A stretch of DNA of 64,000 nt from Thinopyrum elongatum. Lineage: Eukaryota; Streptophyta; Magnoliopsida; Poales; Poaceae. Positions 11,839 to 23,529 of the stretch are shown here, piece by piece (the first letter of the stretch is position 1; the number at the start of each line of letters is the position of its first letter). A program made the position numbers and the translations under genes. A model generated the notes under the pieces. That model searched no databases. It was given only the letters and a program-made list of their open reading frames with translations, and was not told the DNA's origin. The stretch covers positions 180,536,942-180,600,941 of the forward strand of contig CM022302.1 of the NCBI GenBank assembly GCA_011799875.1. The letters are read 5' to 3'.

Positions 11839-13381
11839 TATAGGATCGAAAGTATGTCTAGAGGGGGGGGGGTGATTAGACTACTTGACCAAATAAAAAT
11901 CTAACTTTTTCCCAATTTTAGTTGTGGGCAGATTTTAGCAATTAGCACAAGCCGAGCAATCAACCTACACATGCAATTCTAAGAGTGTAGCAGCGGGAAG
12001 TAAAACATTGCATATGAAGGTAAAGGGAAGGGTTTGGAGAAAGCAAATGCAATGGAGACACGAAGATTTTTGGCGTGGTTCCGATAGGTGGTGCTATCGT
12101 ACATCCACGTTGATGGAGACTTCAACCCACGAAGGGTAACGGCTGCATGAGTCCACGGAGGGCTCCACCCACGAAGGGTACATGAAGAAGCAACCTTGCC
12201 TATCCCACCATGGCCATCGCCCATGAAGGACTTGCCTCACTCGGGTAGATCTTCACGAAGTAGGCGATCTCCTTGCCCTTACAAACTTCTTGGTTCAACT
12301 CCACATGTTGACGGAGGCTCCCAAGTGACACCTAACCAATCTAGGAGACACCACTCTCCAAAAGGTAATAAATGGTGTGTTGATGATGAACTCCTTGCTC
12401 TTGTGCTTCAAATGATAGTCTCGCTAACACTCAACTCTCTCTCACAGATTTGGATATGGTGGAAAGATGATTTGAGTGGAAAGCAACTTGGGGAAGGCTA
12501 GAAATCAAGATTCTTGTGGTAGGATTGGAATATCTTGATCTCAACACATGAGTAGGTGGTTCTCTCTCAGAAAATGTATGGTGTAAGTGTAGGCACGTTC
12601 TGATGGCTCTCTCTCATATGGAGAAGGGGGTGGAGGGGTATATATAGCCTCCACACAAAATCCAACCGTTACACGCGGTGGGACCGATTAGTTCAAAATG
12701 TGAACGTTAGGAATCTCAGTGGGACCGACTGGAACAACTCGGTGGGACTGATGTGCTAGGGCTTAGGGCAAACCGCATCTCAGTGGCACCGATTGCATCA
12801 ACTCGGTGAGACTGAAGTGAACAATAAGGCAATAGAGACTTGGTCAAGCCATCTCGGTGGGACCGATTGCAATTTCGGTGAGACCGAAATAATTGCAATA
12901 GATAACAAGGAGTTGGCAAGGCCATCTCGGTGAGACCGAGATCCGTATTGGTTTGACCGAACTGTTAGGGTTTCTGGCTGTGGCTTTGTCATATGAACTC
13001 CGTAGCGCCGGATAGAAAGAATCGGTGGGGCTGAGTTGGAGTTTAGGGTTTTGACATATTTGGATGAAGAAAGTGGTTGAGGGTTTTGGAGCAATATCAC
13101 TAAGCATTTGAGCAAGCAAGCCATTAAGCAACACCTCATCCCCTTTTAATAGTATTGGATTTCCTATAGACTCAATGTGATCTTGGATCACTAAAACAAA
13201 GATGAAGAGTCTTGAGCTTTTGCCAATGTGTGTCCTTAGCATTTTGAGTGGTCCACATGTCTAGTCCATGCCATGCCGTTCATTGAACTTCCTGAAATAT
13301 TTATCTTAAACGGATATTAGTTCAATGAGCTATATGTTGTTATGAATTACCAAAACCACCCGGGGATTAGTTGCACTTTCA
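11839..13381 (-). repeat. Copia 5' LTR (1543 bp)
   Basis: Second LTR of the minus-strand Copia element. Its inner end reads TATAGG on the plus strand where the other LTR has TGTAGG. It carries a run of eight or more G at 11862 and lacks a stretch (the 3470-3500 part) present in the 3' LTR. Many of the TCGGTnnnACCGA dyads are altered by CpG to TpG/CpA changes, as expected for a long-methylated promoter. Confidence 0.88.
12630..12654 (-). promoter_or_regulatory. Copia LTR TATA box inside an inverted repeat
   Basis: TATATATA (12639-12646) lies between GTGGAGG (12630-12636) and its reverse complement CCTCCAC (12648-12654). The same arrangement is in the 3' LTR near 3420-3445. Its place in the LTR and the pyrimidine-rich sequence around it fit the core promoter for element RNA. 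Confidence 0.65.
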
Positions 13382-14159
13382 GTTGGCCATTAATCTCAAA
13401 GTTAACCTCTGGGGAGTGGCCTTCTACCAGTCTTGCGAACATTGGAGAGCCCTAAAGCACGTTGATATCATTGTGAGAACCAGCCATGCCGAAGAAAGAA
13501 TGACATATCCAAAGATCTTGTGGAGCCACCGCTTCTAGTATGATAGTGGTACCTTTCACATTTCCCTTGTACTGCCCTTGTCAAGCAAATGGAAAATTCT
13601 TCCACTTCCAGTGCATACAATCTATGCTGCCCAGCATGCCTGAAAAGCCCCTATCAGCATTGATCGCCAACAACCTTTCTGTATCAGTGGTTGTTGGCTC
13701 TCTCAGGTACTCAGGGCCAAACACTGCCACCACAGCCTTGTAGAAACTGTACATTGGTAGGAGACTTGTGGACTCACTCATACGCACGTACTCATCCACA
13801 AGATCGCTTGGAACTTCATATGAAAGCATGCGAATAGCTGCGGTGCATTTCTGGTAAGAGGAGGAGCCAAGCTTGCCAAGGGCATCCTCTTTGCATTCAA
13901 AGTATGGGTCATATCCTAGCACTCCCTCCCGAATACAATTGAACACATGTCTCCTCATACAGAAGCGACGGCGGAATTGATGTGGTTTCAAGAGCACGGT
14001 ATTCTCAAAGTAATCGGCATAGTGTAGGGACTGGCCACTCTCCCTATTGCAGTTCAAGGTCGGAGCATGACCCGGGATTGATCCCCTGACTCAAGGCCGC
14101 TACCTAGCAATGTGGTCATTGACGACCAATGTAGCCACCACAAGCTCTTCTCATCCGAG
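13382..14159 (-). pseudogene. PIF/Harbinger transposase, N-terminal and middle part
   Basis: The minus strand encodes a DDE_4 transposase from about 14159 down to the Copia insertion. The open part begins near 14057. Recognisable segments are NRESGQSLHYADYFENT, FRRRFCMRRHVFNCIREGV, YQKCTAAIRMLSYEVPSDLV and the catalytic-region GMLGSIDCMHWKWKNFPFA (first catalytic Asp in SIDCMHW). Above 14057 the conserved leader (EELVVATLVVNDHIAR) is still legible but has two stop codons. Below about 13581 the frame is lost by small changes before the Copia junction, where the EVNFEING segment is readable. The C-terminal part is at 2293-2629. Confidence 0.85.
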
Positions 14160-14809
14160 GATGAATTATCCAATGAACAAATGAAGTTGTGGAAAAACTA
14201 CTCGTCCCCACTATCAAAGTGTCGAACACCTTGCGGTTGTGGTGGAGACACGGCCGGGAAGAGCACCTCGGGTTCCCCCTCATAGGTAGCAGGCAAGGTT
14301 GGCATTGGAGGATGGCGGTCGACGGCTATGCAGCGTCTGGTGGAAGTTGTTGGGGTCGATGGGCGTCGTCGGCGGCCGTAGCTTCCCTAGTACCGGATGC
14401 AGAGACAAAGAGCCATAAGAACTGGCAAAAACTCCTTTGAAACGCGGGTCTGGGGTGGCTATGGCGAGGGGCGGCCCTGGTTTGAGCGGCCGTGTTGGAA
14501 AGCGAGGAGGCGGCCAAAAAAATGGGTGGCAGTGGCGATGGCGGGAGGCGGGGGGAGGGGCAAGGGAAGAGAAAAGGGGGTTGTGTCCCCGATAGGCGGG
14601 CCAGGGGAGGACAAGGGCGTGTGTCCCGCTTGTCCGCGCCTTGTCCGTTTCGACGCAAACACGACCCAAATTTGGGTCGACAATGGGTCAAAAGCGGACA
14701 AAAAATGGATGTTTGTCCGTTTTATCCCGCGCGTTGGACCGCAATTTCTGTCCGTTTAGCCCCAAACAGACACTGTCAGACCATTTGGGGTCGCGTGTTG
14801 GAGTTGGCT
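14160..14809 (-). other. Harbinger 5' leader and right terminus
   Basis: GC-rich DNA upstream of the transposase. It holds only proline-rich open frames with no recognisable domain and no visible Myb-like ORF1. The last about 170 bp carry the subterminal TTGTCCGTTT repeats and the terminal inverted repeat. It probably contains the transposase promoter, but no clear TATA box was seen. Confidence 0.5.
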
Positions 14810-14829
14810 TTAATAGTATAGCCACCTGT

Positions 14830-15006
14830 CAACAAGGTTTGCCCGGTTCCAGTGAGGTTGGGGTGATGACGGAGGCGCACCTTTGGCTCGCTCCAGATCT
14901 CGTAGTCATCACTAGGTGGTCCACGAACATGGTTGTAAATTTTACTACCTTTGTTGTTTTTTGTACTAGCATGATTGAATAGATTGAAAGTTTCTCACCA
15001 AAAAAA
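14830..15006 (+). mobile_element. 5'-truncated LINE 3' tail with target-site duplication
   Basis: A 177-bp segment ends in a poly-A run (15000-15007), preceded by TTGAATAGATTGAAAGTTTC, the typical 3' end of plant L1-like LINEs. It is bounded by 15-bp direct repeats AGTATAGCCACCTGT at 14815-14829 and 15007-15021. This is the signature of target-primed reverse transcription. All coding sequence was lost by 5' truncation. Confidence 0.85.
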
Positions 15007-15107
15007 AGTATAGCCACCTGTTGGCTATATAAAACTGTGATGTCGTTTATAGCCATCATCTATAGTCACTTACATTTACCTTAACAAAAAAATCTATAGC
15101 CACTTAC

Positions 15108-15339
15108 TATCTCCGTCCTGATTTACTAGTCCCCATTGTAGTTTGGGTCAAATTTGACCACGTATTTGACTAGTAAAATGTGAATGCATGTGACCAAAAA
15201 TTATATCGTTGGATTCGTCTTTGAATGTAGTTTCCAATGATATTATTTTTGCTATGTATACATATATTTTATTAGTTAAAATCATGATTATAATATGACC
15301 AAGAATACGAGGGGGACTAGTAAACCAGGATGGAGGTAG
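15108..15339. mobile_element. Stowaway-like (Tc1/Mariner) MITE
   Basis: The ends CTATCTCCGTCCTGATTTAC and the complement of AACCAGGATGGAGGTAG form a terminal inverted repeat of about 28 bp continuing into TAGTCCCC. TA dinucleotides flank both ends (15106-15107 and 15340-15341). At 232 bp, with no coding capacity, it fits a Stowaway MITE. Confidence 0.85.
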
Positions 15340-15379
15340 TACATAGTAGGTTGAGTTATAAGGTTGACTACTACATTAG

Positions 15380-15775
15380 AGAGCAGCGACTTGGTGCCCT
15401 GGCTCATCTGCACCCGCGATGAAGAAAAAATTAAAAACAAATACTAGAAAAATTCCAAAAAATGCAAAACAAATTTTCATGGTAGATAATTTGGTGGTGA
15501 GGTGCGTTCCAAATTTCAGATCATTTGAACATCTGAGTAGCTCTCAGCAAAAAAGAGAAATTTGTGGTCTGTAAAAAAAGTTTACTGTTCATGTGTTGTT
15601 CTGACCCAATTTATCTTTCCCTGAGAGCTACTCATATGTCCAAATGATCTGAAATTTGGAGAGCACCTCCCGCATCAAATTATCTACCATGCAAAAAAAT
15701 TGGTTTTTTGTGATTTTTTTGTGAATTTTTTCTTGACCGGGTGCAGATGAGTCTGGGCTCAGAAATGGATATTCG
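15380..15775. mobile_element. Mutator-like MITE with long terminal inverted repeats
   Basis: Two arms of about 150 bp are inverted copies (GGCTCATCTGCACCC near the left end, GGGTGCAGATGAGTC near the right end; ATCAGATCATTTG-type segments toward the centre). They are flanked by perfect 10-bp direct repeats ACTACATTAG (15370-15379 and 15776-15785). A 10-bp duplication and long arms fit a Mutator-derived MITE. There is no coding sequence. Confidence 0.8.
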
Positions 15776-15785
15776 ACTACATTAG

Positions 15786-16097
15786 TAATTTTCTATCTTC
15801 TATCTTTCTCTTTCTTCACATTTATTTTATTTACCTAGGAGTACATATATAGCTAGGCTCGTACATAAAAAATTCACAGTAGCATGCAAGTGTGGGGGCA
15901 CGCACGTGCAGAAACGCCTGGACCCGTTGATCTGCGCTGTGATCCGGACACATGTTTGGACAAAAAAAATGGTTGAAAATGGATGGAAATTCTTAACTGT
16001 CTGGATATGAAACTGTATACGCGTTTATTCTTACAAATACTTCTGCAGGCCCTGTTTATACTTGTGTCTGCCTGTTCCTATCCTATAACACCCCTTC
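15786..16097. other. Unassigned AT-rich spacer
   Basis: About 310 bp with no open frame, repeat or recognised element. It continues the sequence that hosted the two MITEs. Confidence 0.6.
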
Positions 16098-16571
16098 TAT
16101 TTTTTGATGAATACGCATATTGTGTATCATTCCATTGATAGGGAGAAAGAAGTTTACACGGTTGCAACCCTAGACCATGTACGCAAGCAAGGCATGACCT
16201 AGGATGCATTGAGTAGAGGAAAGTGTCGCTCACCCCTAGTTACAAGAAATTAAGGCGTTGGCAAAATCAAGTCTAGTCCTTTGGCGCCCGCTTTAGCCCA
16301 CGCATGGGCGTCCTCCTTGATTTGAGCTGTGGTGTATGCATGGGATGGGCTTATGTTGTCGAAGATACATGTGTTTCGATGCTTCCAAATCGTCCATGCC
16401 GAGAGGGCGATGAGGGAGGCATCACCCTTGCGAAGACTAGGGGGGCAGTGCCACAGTGCTTTGGCTCCACCACTCATAGAAGCGGGTGTTGTCGTCTGGT
16501 GGTGCAATGGTGATACAGCACCAAGAAAGGGTCTCAAGCTAGGCGATGTGGGAGACAACACATCCGAAGAG
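16098..16571 (-). pseudogene. LINE ORF2 C-terminus and 3' end
   Basis: The minus strand encodes the end of a plant non-LTR retrotransposon ORF2, including SLIALSAWTIWKHRNTCIFD and AWAKAGAKGL, the pattern found after the reverse transcriptase and zf-RVT domain. The stop is at 16250, followed by a 150-bp 3' UTR ending in a short A-rich tail near 16100. An upstream frame (PPDDNTRFYEWW) shows one frameshift between the two parts. The 5' continuation lies at 45152-45404, beyond the Gypsy element inserted at 16572. Confidence 0.8.
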
Positions 16572-17125
16572 TGTCGTGGTTTTGTCACAGCAGATGTCCT
16601 CGTAAAAGGACTAAGTCTCGAGGCCATCGCAACTAGGTGGTTGCTTGAACGGGGTTGATCGCAAACGAAGGACACGAGTTTACCCAGGTTCAGCCCCTCA
16701 CGGTCGAGGTAAAAGCCTACTCCTGCTTGATTGATATTCATGATGATCTCGATTATAAGGTTTGCTTTTGCTACCTAGCTTTCGAGAGATTGTAACCTAC
16801 CCTTTGGGTCCTAGGAACTCCCCTTTATATAATAGGTTGAGTCCCTAGTTTTACAGAAGATTCCGGGTCGTACTCTTAAGCCGTATTCTATTCTAACTCT
16901 TATTGGTCTTGTTCTCCAAGTTAGGGAAATCGTCCTTCTGGGCCTTCTAACGAGTCGGCCCATGAAGCTTATGTGAGAGTCGGCCTCCTGTTGGGTCTCA
17001 TTCTGGACTTCAGTACTTCTTGACCATCCTTATTGTGACCCAGCAACGATGTGACCCATAGAGCCCCTAAACTCAAGGTTGGGTTACTTTGACACCGGGT
17101 CTCAACCATGGGAACATCCCCAACA
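16572..17125 (-). repeat. Outer Gypsy 3' LTR (554 bp)
   Basis: On the plus strand it starts TGTCGTGGTTTTGTCAC and ends CATCCCCAACA. It matches 44595-45151. On the minus strand a TATATAAAGG box (about 16835) precedes the expected transcript start. The polypurine tract CTAAACTAGGGGCTAA adjoins at 17126-17141, marking this as the 3' copy. Confidence 0.88.
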
Positions 17126-17718
17126 TTAGCCCCTAGTTTAGCTTGGATTTATCCATGTTAAACTCCATCCTGAAAATGTTGTGCTCCGAATCTAGATTTT
17201 TCCTGAGCCGGCACCTGTTCCATCTTTCTGGTCCTTGTTATTTTTCTTCTGCTAAGTCACTTGACCGGGGTCAAAATGTTTGTCTGGTCTCGTGGTTCCC
17301 CTCACACTTTAGCAGTTTTGTTGCTTCACTTTCATGACATCACCTCCTCTGCTCTGACATGTGTGTATGACCTCATAATGAATCTTTGAGTGGATATGTC
17401 AAATCTTGTCAAAAGGGAAAATCGAGGCGCTCCTTTAGCCAAACTTTATTGCCCCGCCCAAGGGTTTCGCCCTGCCTCTTCGGGTTCCACCACCCCTATA
17501 AATAGGCTAGTAGTGGCTTAGTTTCATTTTTACCCCTTAAGCTCTTCTTCCTCTTCTTGTCCTCGCGCACAAAGCCCTGCGACCTCAGCCACCGCTGAGG
17601 ACCACCGCATCAATGCCGTCATCAGAGATCTCTGGAGCCTGCCGTGACCGCGCCGGGAAAGTTCAAGACCTTCAACTTCTTCCTCTCAGATATATGAGTA
17701 CTCCATCTCTTTTGCGGT
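17126..17718 (+). promoter_or_regulatory. Promoter and 5' leader of the outer Gypsy antisense gene
   Basis: Next to the polypurine tract lies a plus-strand promoter-like region: CCTATAAATAG with TATAAATA at 17497-17504, a pyrimidine-rich leader (TCTTCTTCCTCTTCTTGTCC) and an ATG at 17613 open for 35 codons up to the Athila insertion at 17719. The exons continue at 35058. The gene therefore had its own promoter, pointing away from the 3' LTR and against gag-pol. Confidence 0.6.
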
Positions 17719-19303
17719 TGATACGTCTCCAACGTATATATAATTTTTGATTGTTCCATGTTGTTATATTATCAATCTTGGATCTTTTACATTCATTTAT
17801 TAGCAACTTTATATCATTTATTGGGACTAACCTATTGACATAGTGCCCAGTGCCAGTTGCTATTTTTTGCTTGTTTTTTACTTCGCAGAATATCCATATC
17901 AAACGAAGTACAAATGCCACGAAACTTTTTGGAGATTTTTTCTGCCCAGAAGAGACCCAGGGAGCCCAGGAGGTGTACGAGAGGAGGCCCATGGGGCCCA
18001 CAAGACACCAGGGCGCGCTAGAGGCCCCAAGCGCGCCCTGGTGCCTTGTGGGGCCCACGGTGATCTTTTTCACCGCCTCTCAGCTCTATAAATACTTAGA
18101 TATTCCAGAAACCCTAGGGGAGTCAACAAAAAACAATTCCAGCCATTGCAAGTTCCAGAACCACGAGATCCAATCTAGAGCCCTTTTCTGGCACCTTGCC
18201 GGAGGGGGAAACAATCACGGAGGGGTTCATAATCCTCATTGGTGCTCCTCCGATGATTCGTGAGTAGTTTATCACAGACCTACAGGTCTGTAGGTAGTAG
18301 CTAGATGGCTTCTTCTCTCTCTTTGATCTTCAATACAATGTTCTCCTCGATGTTCTTGGAGATCTATTTGATGTAATGACTTTTTGCGGTGTGTTTGTTG
18401 GGATCCGATGAATTGTGAGTTTATGATTAGTTCTATCTATGAATATTATTTGAGTCTTCTCGGAACTCTTTTATTCATGATCTTTATATTCTCATATTTC
18501 TTCTCCGAAACTTTGGTTTTGGTTTGGCCAACTAGATTGGTTTTTCTTGCAATGGGAAGAGGTGCTTTGTGATGGGTTCGATCTTGCGATGCTTATTCTT
18601 AGTGACAGAAGGAGACATGACATGCATGTATCATTGCCATTAAGGATAAAAAGATGGGGTCTATTCCTACATGAATAGATCTTGTCTACATCATGTCATC
18701 ATTCTTATTGCATTACTCCATTTTCCCATGAACTTAATACACTAGATGCATGCTGGATAGCGGTCGATGTGTGGAGTAATAGTAGTAGATGCAGGCAGGA
18801 GTCAGTCTAGTAATCTTGGACGTGATGCCTATATACATGATCACTGCCTTGGACATCATCATGATTATTTTCTTTTCTATCAATTGCCCAACAGTAATTT
18901 GTTTACCCACCGTATGCTATTTTCTCGAGAGAAGCCACTAGTGAAATCTACGGCCCCCGAGTCTATTTCCTATCATATTATTTTTAGATCTATTATTCCA
19001 AAAACCCAAAAATACCTGGTTGCACTTTTTCTTTATTTGTTTTATTTTGTGTTTTTGTCAAATCTATTTATCAAATCTCATACAATTTTATCTATCTCAA
19101 TACCGAGGAGGGATTGACAACCCCTCTTACGCGTTGGGTTGCAAGTATTTGTTATTTGTGTGCAGGTGCTGTTTACATAGTGTTTCTTGGTTCTCCTACT
19201 GGATTAATAACCTTAGTTTCATAACTGAGGGAAATACTTATCGTTGATGTGCTACATCATCCTCTCCCCTTCGGGGAAATTCCAACGCAGATACAAGCAA
19301 TCA
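17719..19303 (+). repeat. Athila-like 5' LTR
   Basis: 1585 bp with TG...CA ends. A TATA box (CTATAAATACTTAG, about 18087) precedes the likely transcript start. Several short AT-rich frames here have no recognisable content. It differs from the 3' copy by scattered substitutions and small indels, indicating more age than the inner Gypsy. Confidence 0.88.
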
Positions 19304-19310
19304 GGAAGAA

Positions 19311-19334
19311 TTTCTGGCGCCGTTGCCGGGGAGG
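19311..19334 (+). other. Primer-binding site, Athila type
   Basis: TGGCGCCGTTGCCGGGGA begins eleven bases past the 5' LTR. This sequence is characteristic of Athila-lineage elements, in which tRNA-Asp is thought to prime reverse transcription. Confidence 0.8.
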
Positions 19335-19562
19335 CATCATCAACATCTATCAAGTACCCAATCACATATCTCATCTCCCTGCAATTACTTTATTTGTCAT
19401 TGGCCTCTCATTTTCATCTCCCCCACTTCTAAAAAAGTTTTTACAAAAATACAAAAATATTTTCTGTTTGCCTTTTTGCGTGTTTTCTTGTTTGCTATCT
19501 TTGTTTGTGTTGCCATGTGCCTTCTATTTGCTTGCTTCTTCGCTTGCTAAAAATCTATTGAT

Positions 19563-20198
19563 ATGGATCCTCATCCACTTGCTAATATTTTTAAAAGATC
19601 CAATTATGATGAACCAATTGCTAGTGATTTGAGTGCACTAGATTATCTCTATGAAGTTTTGCTTGAGATTCGTGAATCTGAAAATTGTGACGAAGTGTTA
19701 AAAGAAGAAATTTATAAAGTGATTCACGATAGCTCCTTGCATGAAAAGCATGATTGCAATGATATTATTATAAATTCTATTAATGTCAATTGTCCTAATA
19801 ATATGCAAAACCCCAAGCTTGGGGATGCTAATTTTGCTATGTCCACTACTTATTGCAATGATCATGATTGGGGTGATTCTTCTTATGATCTTGAAAAATT
19901 ATTTAAGCCTCATGATGAATATGTTTCCAATAATATTGAAAGTGGGTTTGGAAGAGTGTAAACTCTAGGTAAAAATAATCCCACATATTTGAAGAGTGTT
20001 CAATATTATGAATTTTTTGATAAAAGTGGGTTTGGAGAGGTCATGACTTTAGTTGATGTTAATCCCACTATTTTGGAAGACTATAAGAATTTTATGCATG
20101 CGGATCATGGAGAGAAAATTTTATATGATAGCTATATTGTTGAATTTGATTATGATCCTACATGTAATTATTATGAGAGAGGAAAATATACTTGTTGA
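19563..20198 (+). pseudogene. Conserved short ORF of non-autonomous Athila-like element
   Basis: From ATG 19563 (MDPHPLANIFKRSNYDEPIA) the frame is open to 19961 and is followed by a second open part (19989-20198) ending CNYYERGKYTC. The product is acidic, rich in Asp, Asn and Tyr, with repeats of the motif SGFGRV/SGFGEV in each part, so the two pieces probably form one protein broken by a stop and a shift. I recognise this frame from Sabrina-type repeats but know of no function. It contains no gag, protease or polymerase motif. Its position just after the primer site is where gag would be, so a degenerate gag-derived packaging protein is possible. Confidence 0.6.
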
Positions 20199-22886
20199 AA
20201 TTTTCGTGTTACTAAATTACCTCTCGTTATGTTGAGATTGCTATTGTTTCTTTCTTCTCCCTTGCATTTGCTAGTTTTTGCTTGCCTAGATAATTTGTTT
20301 GCTTATGAAATGCCTATGCATAGGAAGTATGTTAGACTTAAAAATGTTTGTCACATGTTTTATGATGCTCTCTTTGTGTTTCAATTATTATCTTTCATGT
20401 GAGCATCATTGAAATCTCAATGCCTAGCTAAAAGGCTTTAAAGAAAGCGCTTGTTGGGAGACAACCCAAAAATTTTCTTTTCTGTTTTTCAATAATTATG
20501 CAATTATACCTCTGTTATGATTGTGGTTTTTATGTTCTAATTAGTTTTGATGCCAAGTAATGCCTTTAGGCTGGCTTTGGGTGATAGTTGATTTGATCTT
20601 GTTGGAAAACAGAAACTTTTACGCCCAGTAGCAGAATTGTTAAAAATCACTGGAGTGACGAAAAACTCTGAATTGTTTCCACAAGATTGATATATGAATT
20701 TCCTCTGTTGTCCTAAGTTTTCACAATTTTTGTAGTTACAGAAGTATGAGTGAAATTCGAGTCTTTACAGACTGTTCTGTTTTTGACAGATTTTGTTTTC
20801 GTTGCATTGTGTGCTTATTTTGATAAATCTATGGACTATACCGGGGGGTTTTAGCCATGGTAAAGTTAGAATATAGTAGATATAATGCAATAACAAAATA
20901 TGAATGGGTTAGCAATAGTACTTAAAGTAAAGATTGGTTTTCTTATACTAACGGATCTCACGAAGGTTTTTGTTAAGTTTTGTGTGATTGAAGTTTTCAA
21001 GTTTTGGGTGAGATCACGATGGATGAAGGAATAAGGAGTGAAAAGAGCCTAAGATTGGGGATTCCCATGTCACCCCAAGGTAATATTCAAGGATAACCAA
21101 GCAAGTAAGCTTGGGGATGCCCCGGAAGGCATCCCCTCTTTCCTCTAACGACCATCGGTAATTTTACTTGGAGCTATATTTTTATTCGTCACATATCATG
21201 AGTTTTGCTTGGAGCATCTTGTATTATATGAGTCTTTGTTTGTTTTTCTTTTTAGTTTGTCACAATCATCCTTTCTGGACACACCTATTTGAGAAATCCA
21301 TATTGATGCTATGATTTGTTAGAATTGCTCTATGTGCTTCACTTAAATTTTTTGAGCTATGGAATTGCTCTAGTGCTTCACTTATATCTTTTTAGCACGG
21401 TGGTGTTTTAATTTTGAAGAAATATACTCTCATTCTTCACTTAGATCAATTTGAGAGTTAGCAAATTTTTGAAGAAATTCTCTCATGCTTCACTTATATT
21501 ATTTTGAGAGATGAGAAAAAGTATTTATGCTCATGTTCTTCACTTAAATTCGTTTGAGAGCTTGTTATGCAATGGTAATATATGAAACTAGTCCCAAAGT
21601 GATAGATATCTAAGTGGGATATAATAAAAACTTTCATGAAGATCATTGGATATTATAAACTTGATTCCTTGTAATAGTTTTGAGATATGGATATAGTAAT
21701 ATGTGAGTCATGTTGGTGAGTAATTATGCTTTAGTAAGAATATTGGTGTTAAGGTTTGTGATTCCCTATGCAAGCATGAAAGTCAATAGTTATGCAATGA
21801 AGTTACATCCTACTTGTGGTGCATTATTCGGTGTTAGTTATGTTTAATGCTCGTTTATGCTCGTTTTTGTTTTTTGGTTGGTTGCTTCTCAATCTATTTG
21901 CTAGCCTTTCCTTGTACTAAGTGGGAATACTACTTGTGCATCCAAACTCCTTAAAGCAAGTTGTGCCGATGAGTCCACCATACCTACCTATATGCGGTAT
22001 TTCCATGCCATTCCAAGTAAATTTGTATGTGCCAACTCTAATTTTCAAAATGAATTTCCTTTTTGTGTGCCCATACCGCTCATGAAGCGACAGGGGATGG
22101 CCAATATTTTTCCATGCTATATGTGTTATTCTCAAGATGAGTGTTTATTCACTTGTCATTGCACAAGAGTGTGGCAAGGTAATAGGGATGCCCAGTCTTG
22201 AAATGAAAAAAAAATATTTATGTTGTCAAATAATAAATTCCTTGGAAAGTGTTGGTATAGAAGGCACCCGTGGATACGACTAGCCATGGATTGTGAAAGA
22301 ATGGTGGAAAAAGGAATAAAATTTATTTTATGTTTGGGAACCGCCTATGATGTATCTAGCATGGAAAGTATTGGGAATTCTCGGCCGTTTTCGTTGACGG
22401 GAAAAGCATGCCTCTCAAAATATTTTATCTCTCAATTTAAGTTTTGAGCTCTGGCACCTCTACAAATCTCTGCTTCCCTCTGCGAAGGGCCTATCTATTT
22501 ACTTTGTGCAAAAAAAAAATCACTTTTGAGTCTCCACCTTCTCTTATAAAGCACCAACTAGGGAGCACTATGATCATACTTGTGCATTGGATGTATCTAA
22601 TATTCGAGTGTGTTTCATGAATGGATCAATGATTGAGCATGATGGGCTAGGGATAGCTTTCTTTAGTGTTGATATTTTGAATGACATGCTTGCTTGTTGA
22701 TATGCTTGAGTATTGATGTCCTCATGTCAATTATAGACTATTGCTTTGAATCATCTAAAAGTACAAATGTCCATGCTACAAAATAAAAGAATATGTGATG
22801 AACATGTTAGGCAACATTCCATATCAAAAATTCTGCTTTTATCATCTACCTACTTGAGGACGAGCAGGAATTAAGCTTGGGGATGC
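20199..22886 (+). other. Non-coding internal region of the Athila-like element
   Basis: 2.7 kb of AT-rich DNA with no supported gene. From 21330 to 21560 there are several diverged repeats of a TGCTTCACTTA-containing unit of about 55 bp. The region ends with the polypurine-like AAGCTTGGGGATGC directly before the 3' LTR at 22887. Confidence 0.6.
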
Positions 22887-23012
22887 TGATACGTCTCCAA
22901 CGTATCTATAATTTTTGATTGTTCCATGTTGTTATATTATCAATCTTGGATGTTTTACATTCATTTACTAGCAACTTTATATCATTTTTTGGGACTAACC
23001 TATTGACATAGT
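22887..23012 (+). repeat. Athila-like 3' LTR, left part
   Basis: The first 126 bp of the 3' LTR (TGATACGTCTCCAACGTATC...) up to the Gypsy insertion. Its last five bases, ATAGT, are the target site duplicated at 33088-33092. Confidence 0.9.
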
Positions 23013-23482
23013 TGAGGGAGTCCTGGATTTTGGGGTCCTCGGGCGTCCGGGCTACATGACGTGGGCCGGACTGATGGGCCATGAAGATACAAGACAGAAG
23101 ACTCTCTCCCGTGTCCAGATGGGACTCTCCTTGACGTGGATGGCAAGCTTGGCGTTCGATATGAAGATTCCTTTCTCTGTAACCGACTTGGTATAACCCT
23201 AGTCCCCTCCGGTGTCTATATAAACCGGAGGGTTTAGTCTGTAGGGGCGATCATAATCAGACAGGCTAGACTTCTAGGGTTTTAGCCATTACGATCTCGT
23301 GGTAGATCAACTCTTGTAATACTCATATTCATCAATATCAATCAAGCAGGACATAGGGTATTACCTCCATAGAAAGGGCTTGAACCTGGGTAAACATCGT
23401 GTCCCCCGTCTCCTGTTACCATCGACCTTAGACACACAGTTCGGGACCCCCTACCCGAGATCCGCTGGTTTTGACACCGACA
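23013..23482 (+). repeat. Inner Gypsy 5' LTR (470 bp)
   Basis: Runs TGAGGGAGTCCTGG... to ...TTTTGACACCGACA. Most of the eight differences from the 3' LTR are C/T or G/A changes. The primer site begins right after it (23483, TTGGTGCTTTCATTGAG). Confidence 0.93.
23205..23232 (+). promoter_or_regulatory. Inner Gypsy TATA box inside an inverted repeat
   Basis: TATATAAA (23217-23224) sits between CCCTCCGGT (23205-23213) and its exact reverse complement ACCGGAGGG (23224-23232), so the TATA box forms most of the loop. The same structure is intact in the 3' LTR at 32810-32837. It is the likely core promoter of the element RNA. Confidence 0.7.
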
Positions 23483-23529
23483 TTGGTGCTTTCATTGAGA
23501 GTTCCGCTGTGACGTCGAAGACAGGGTTG

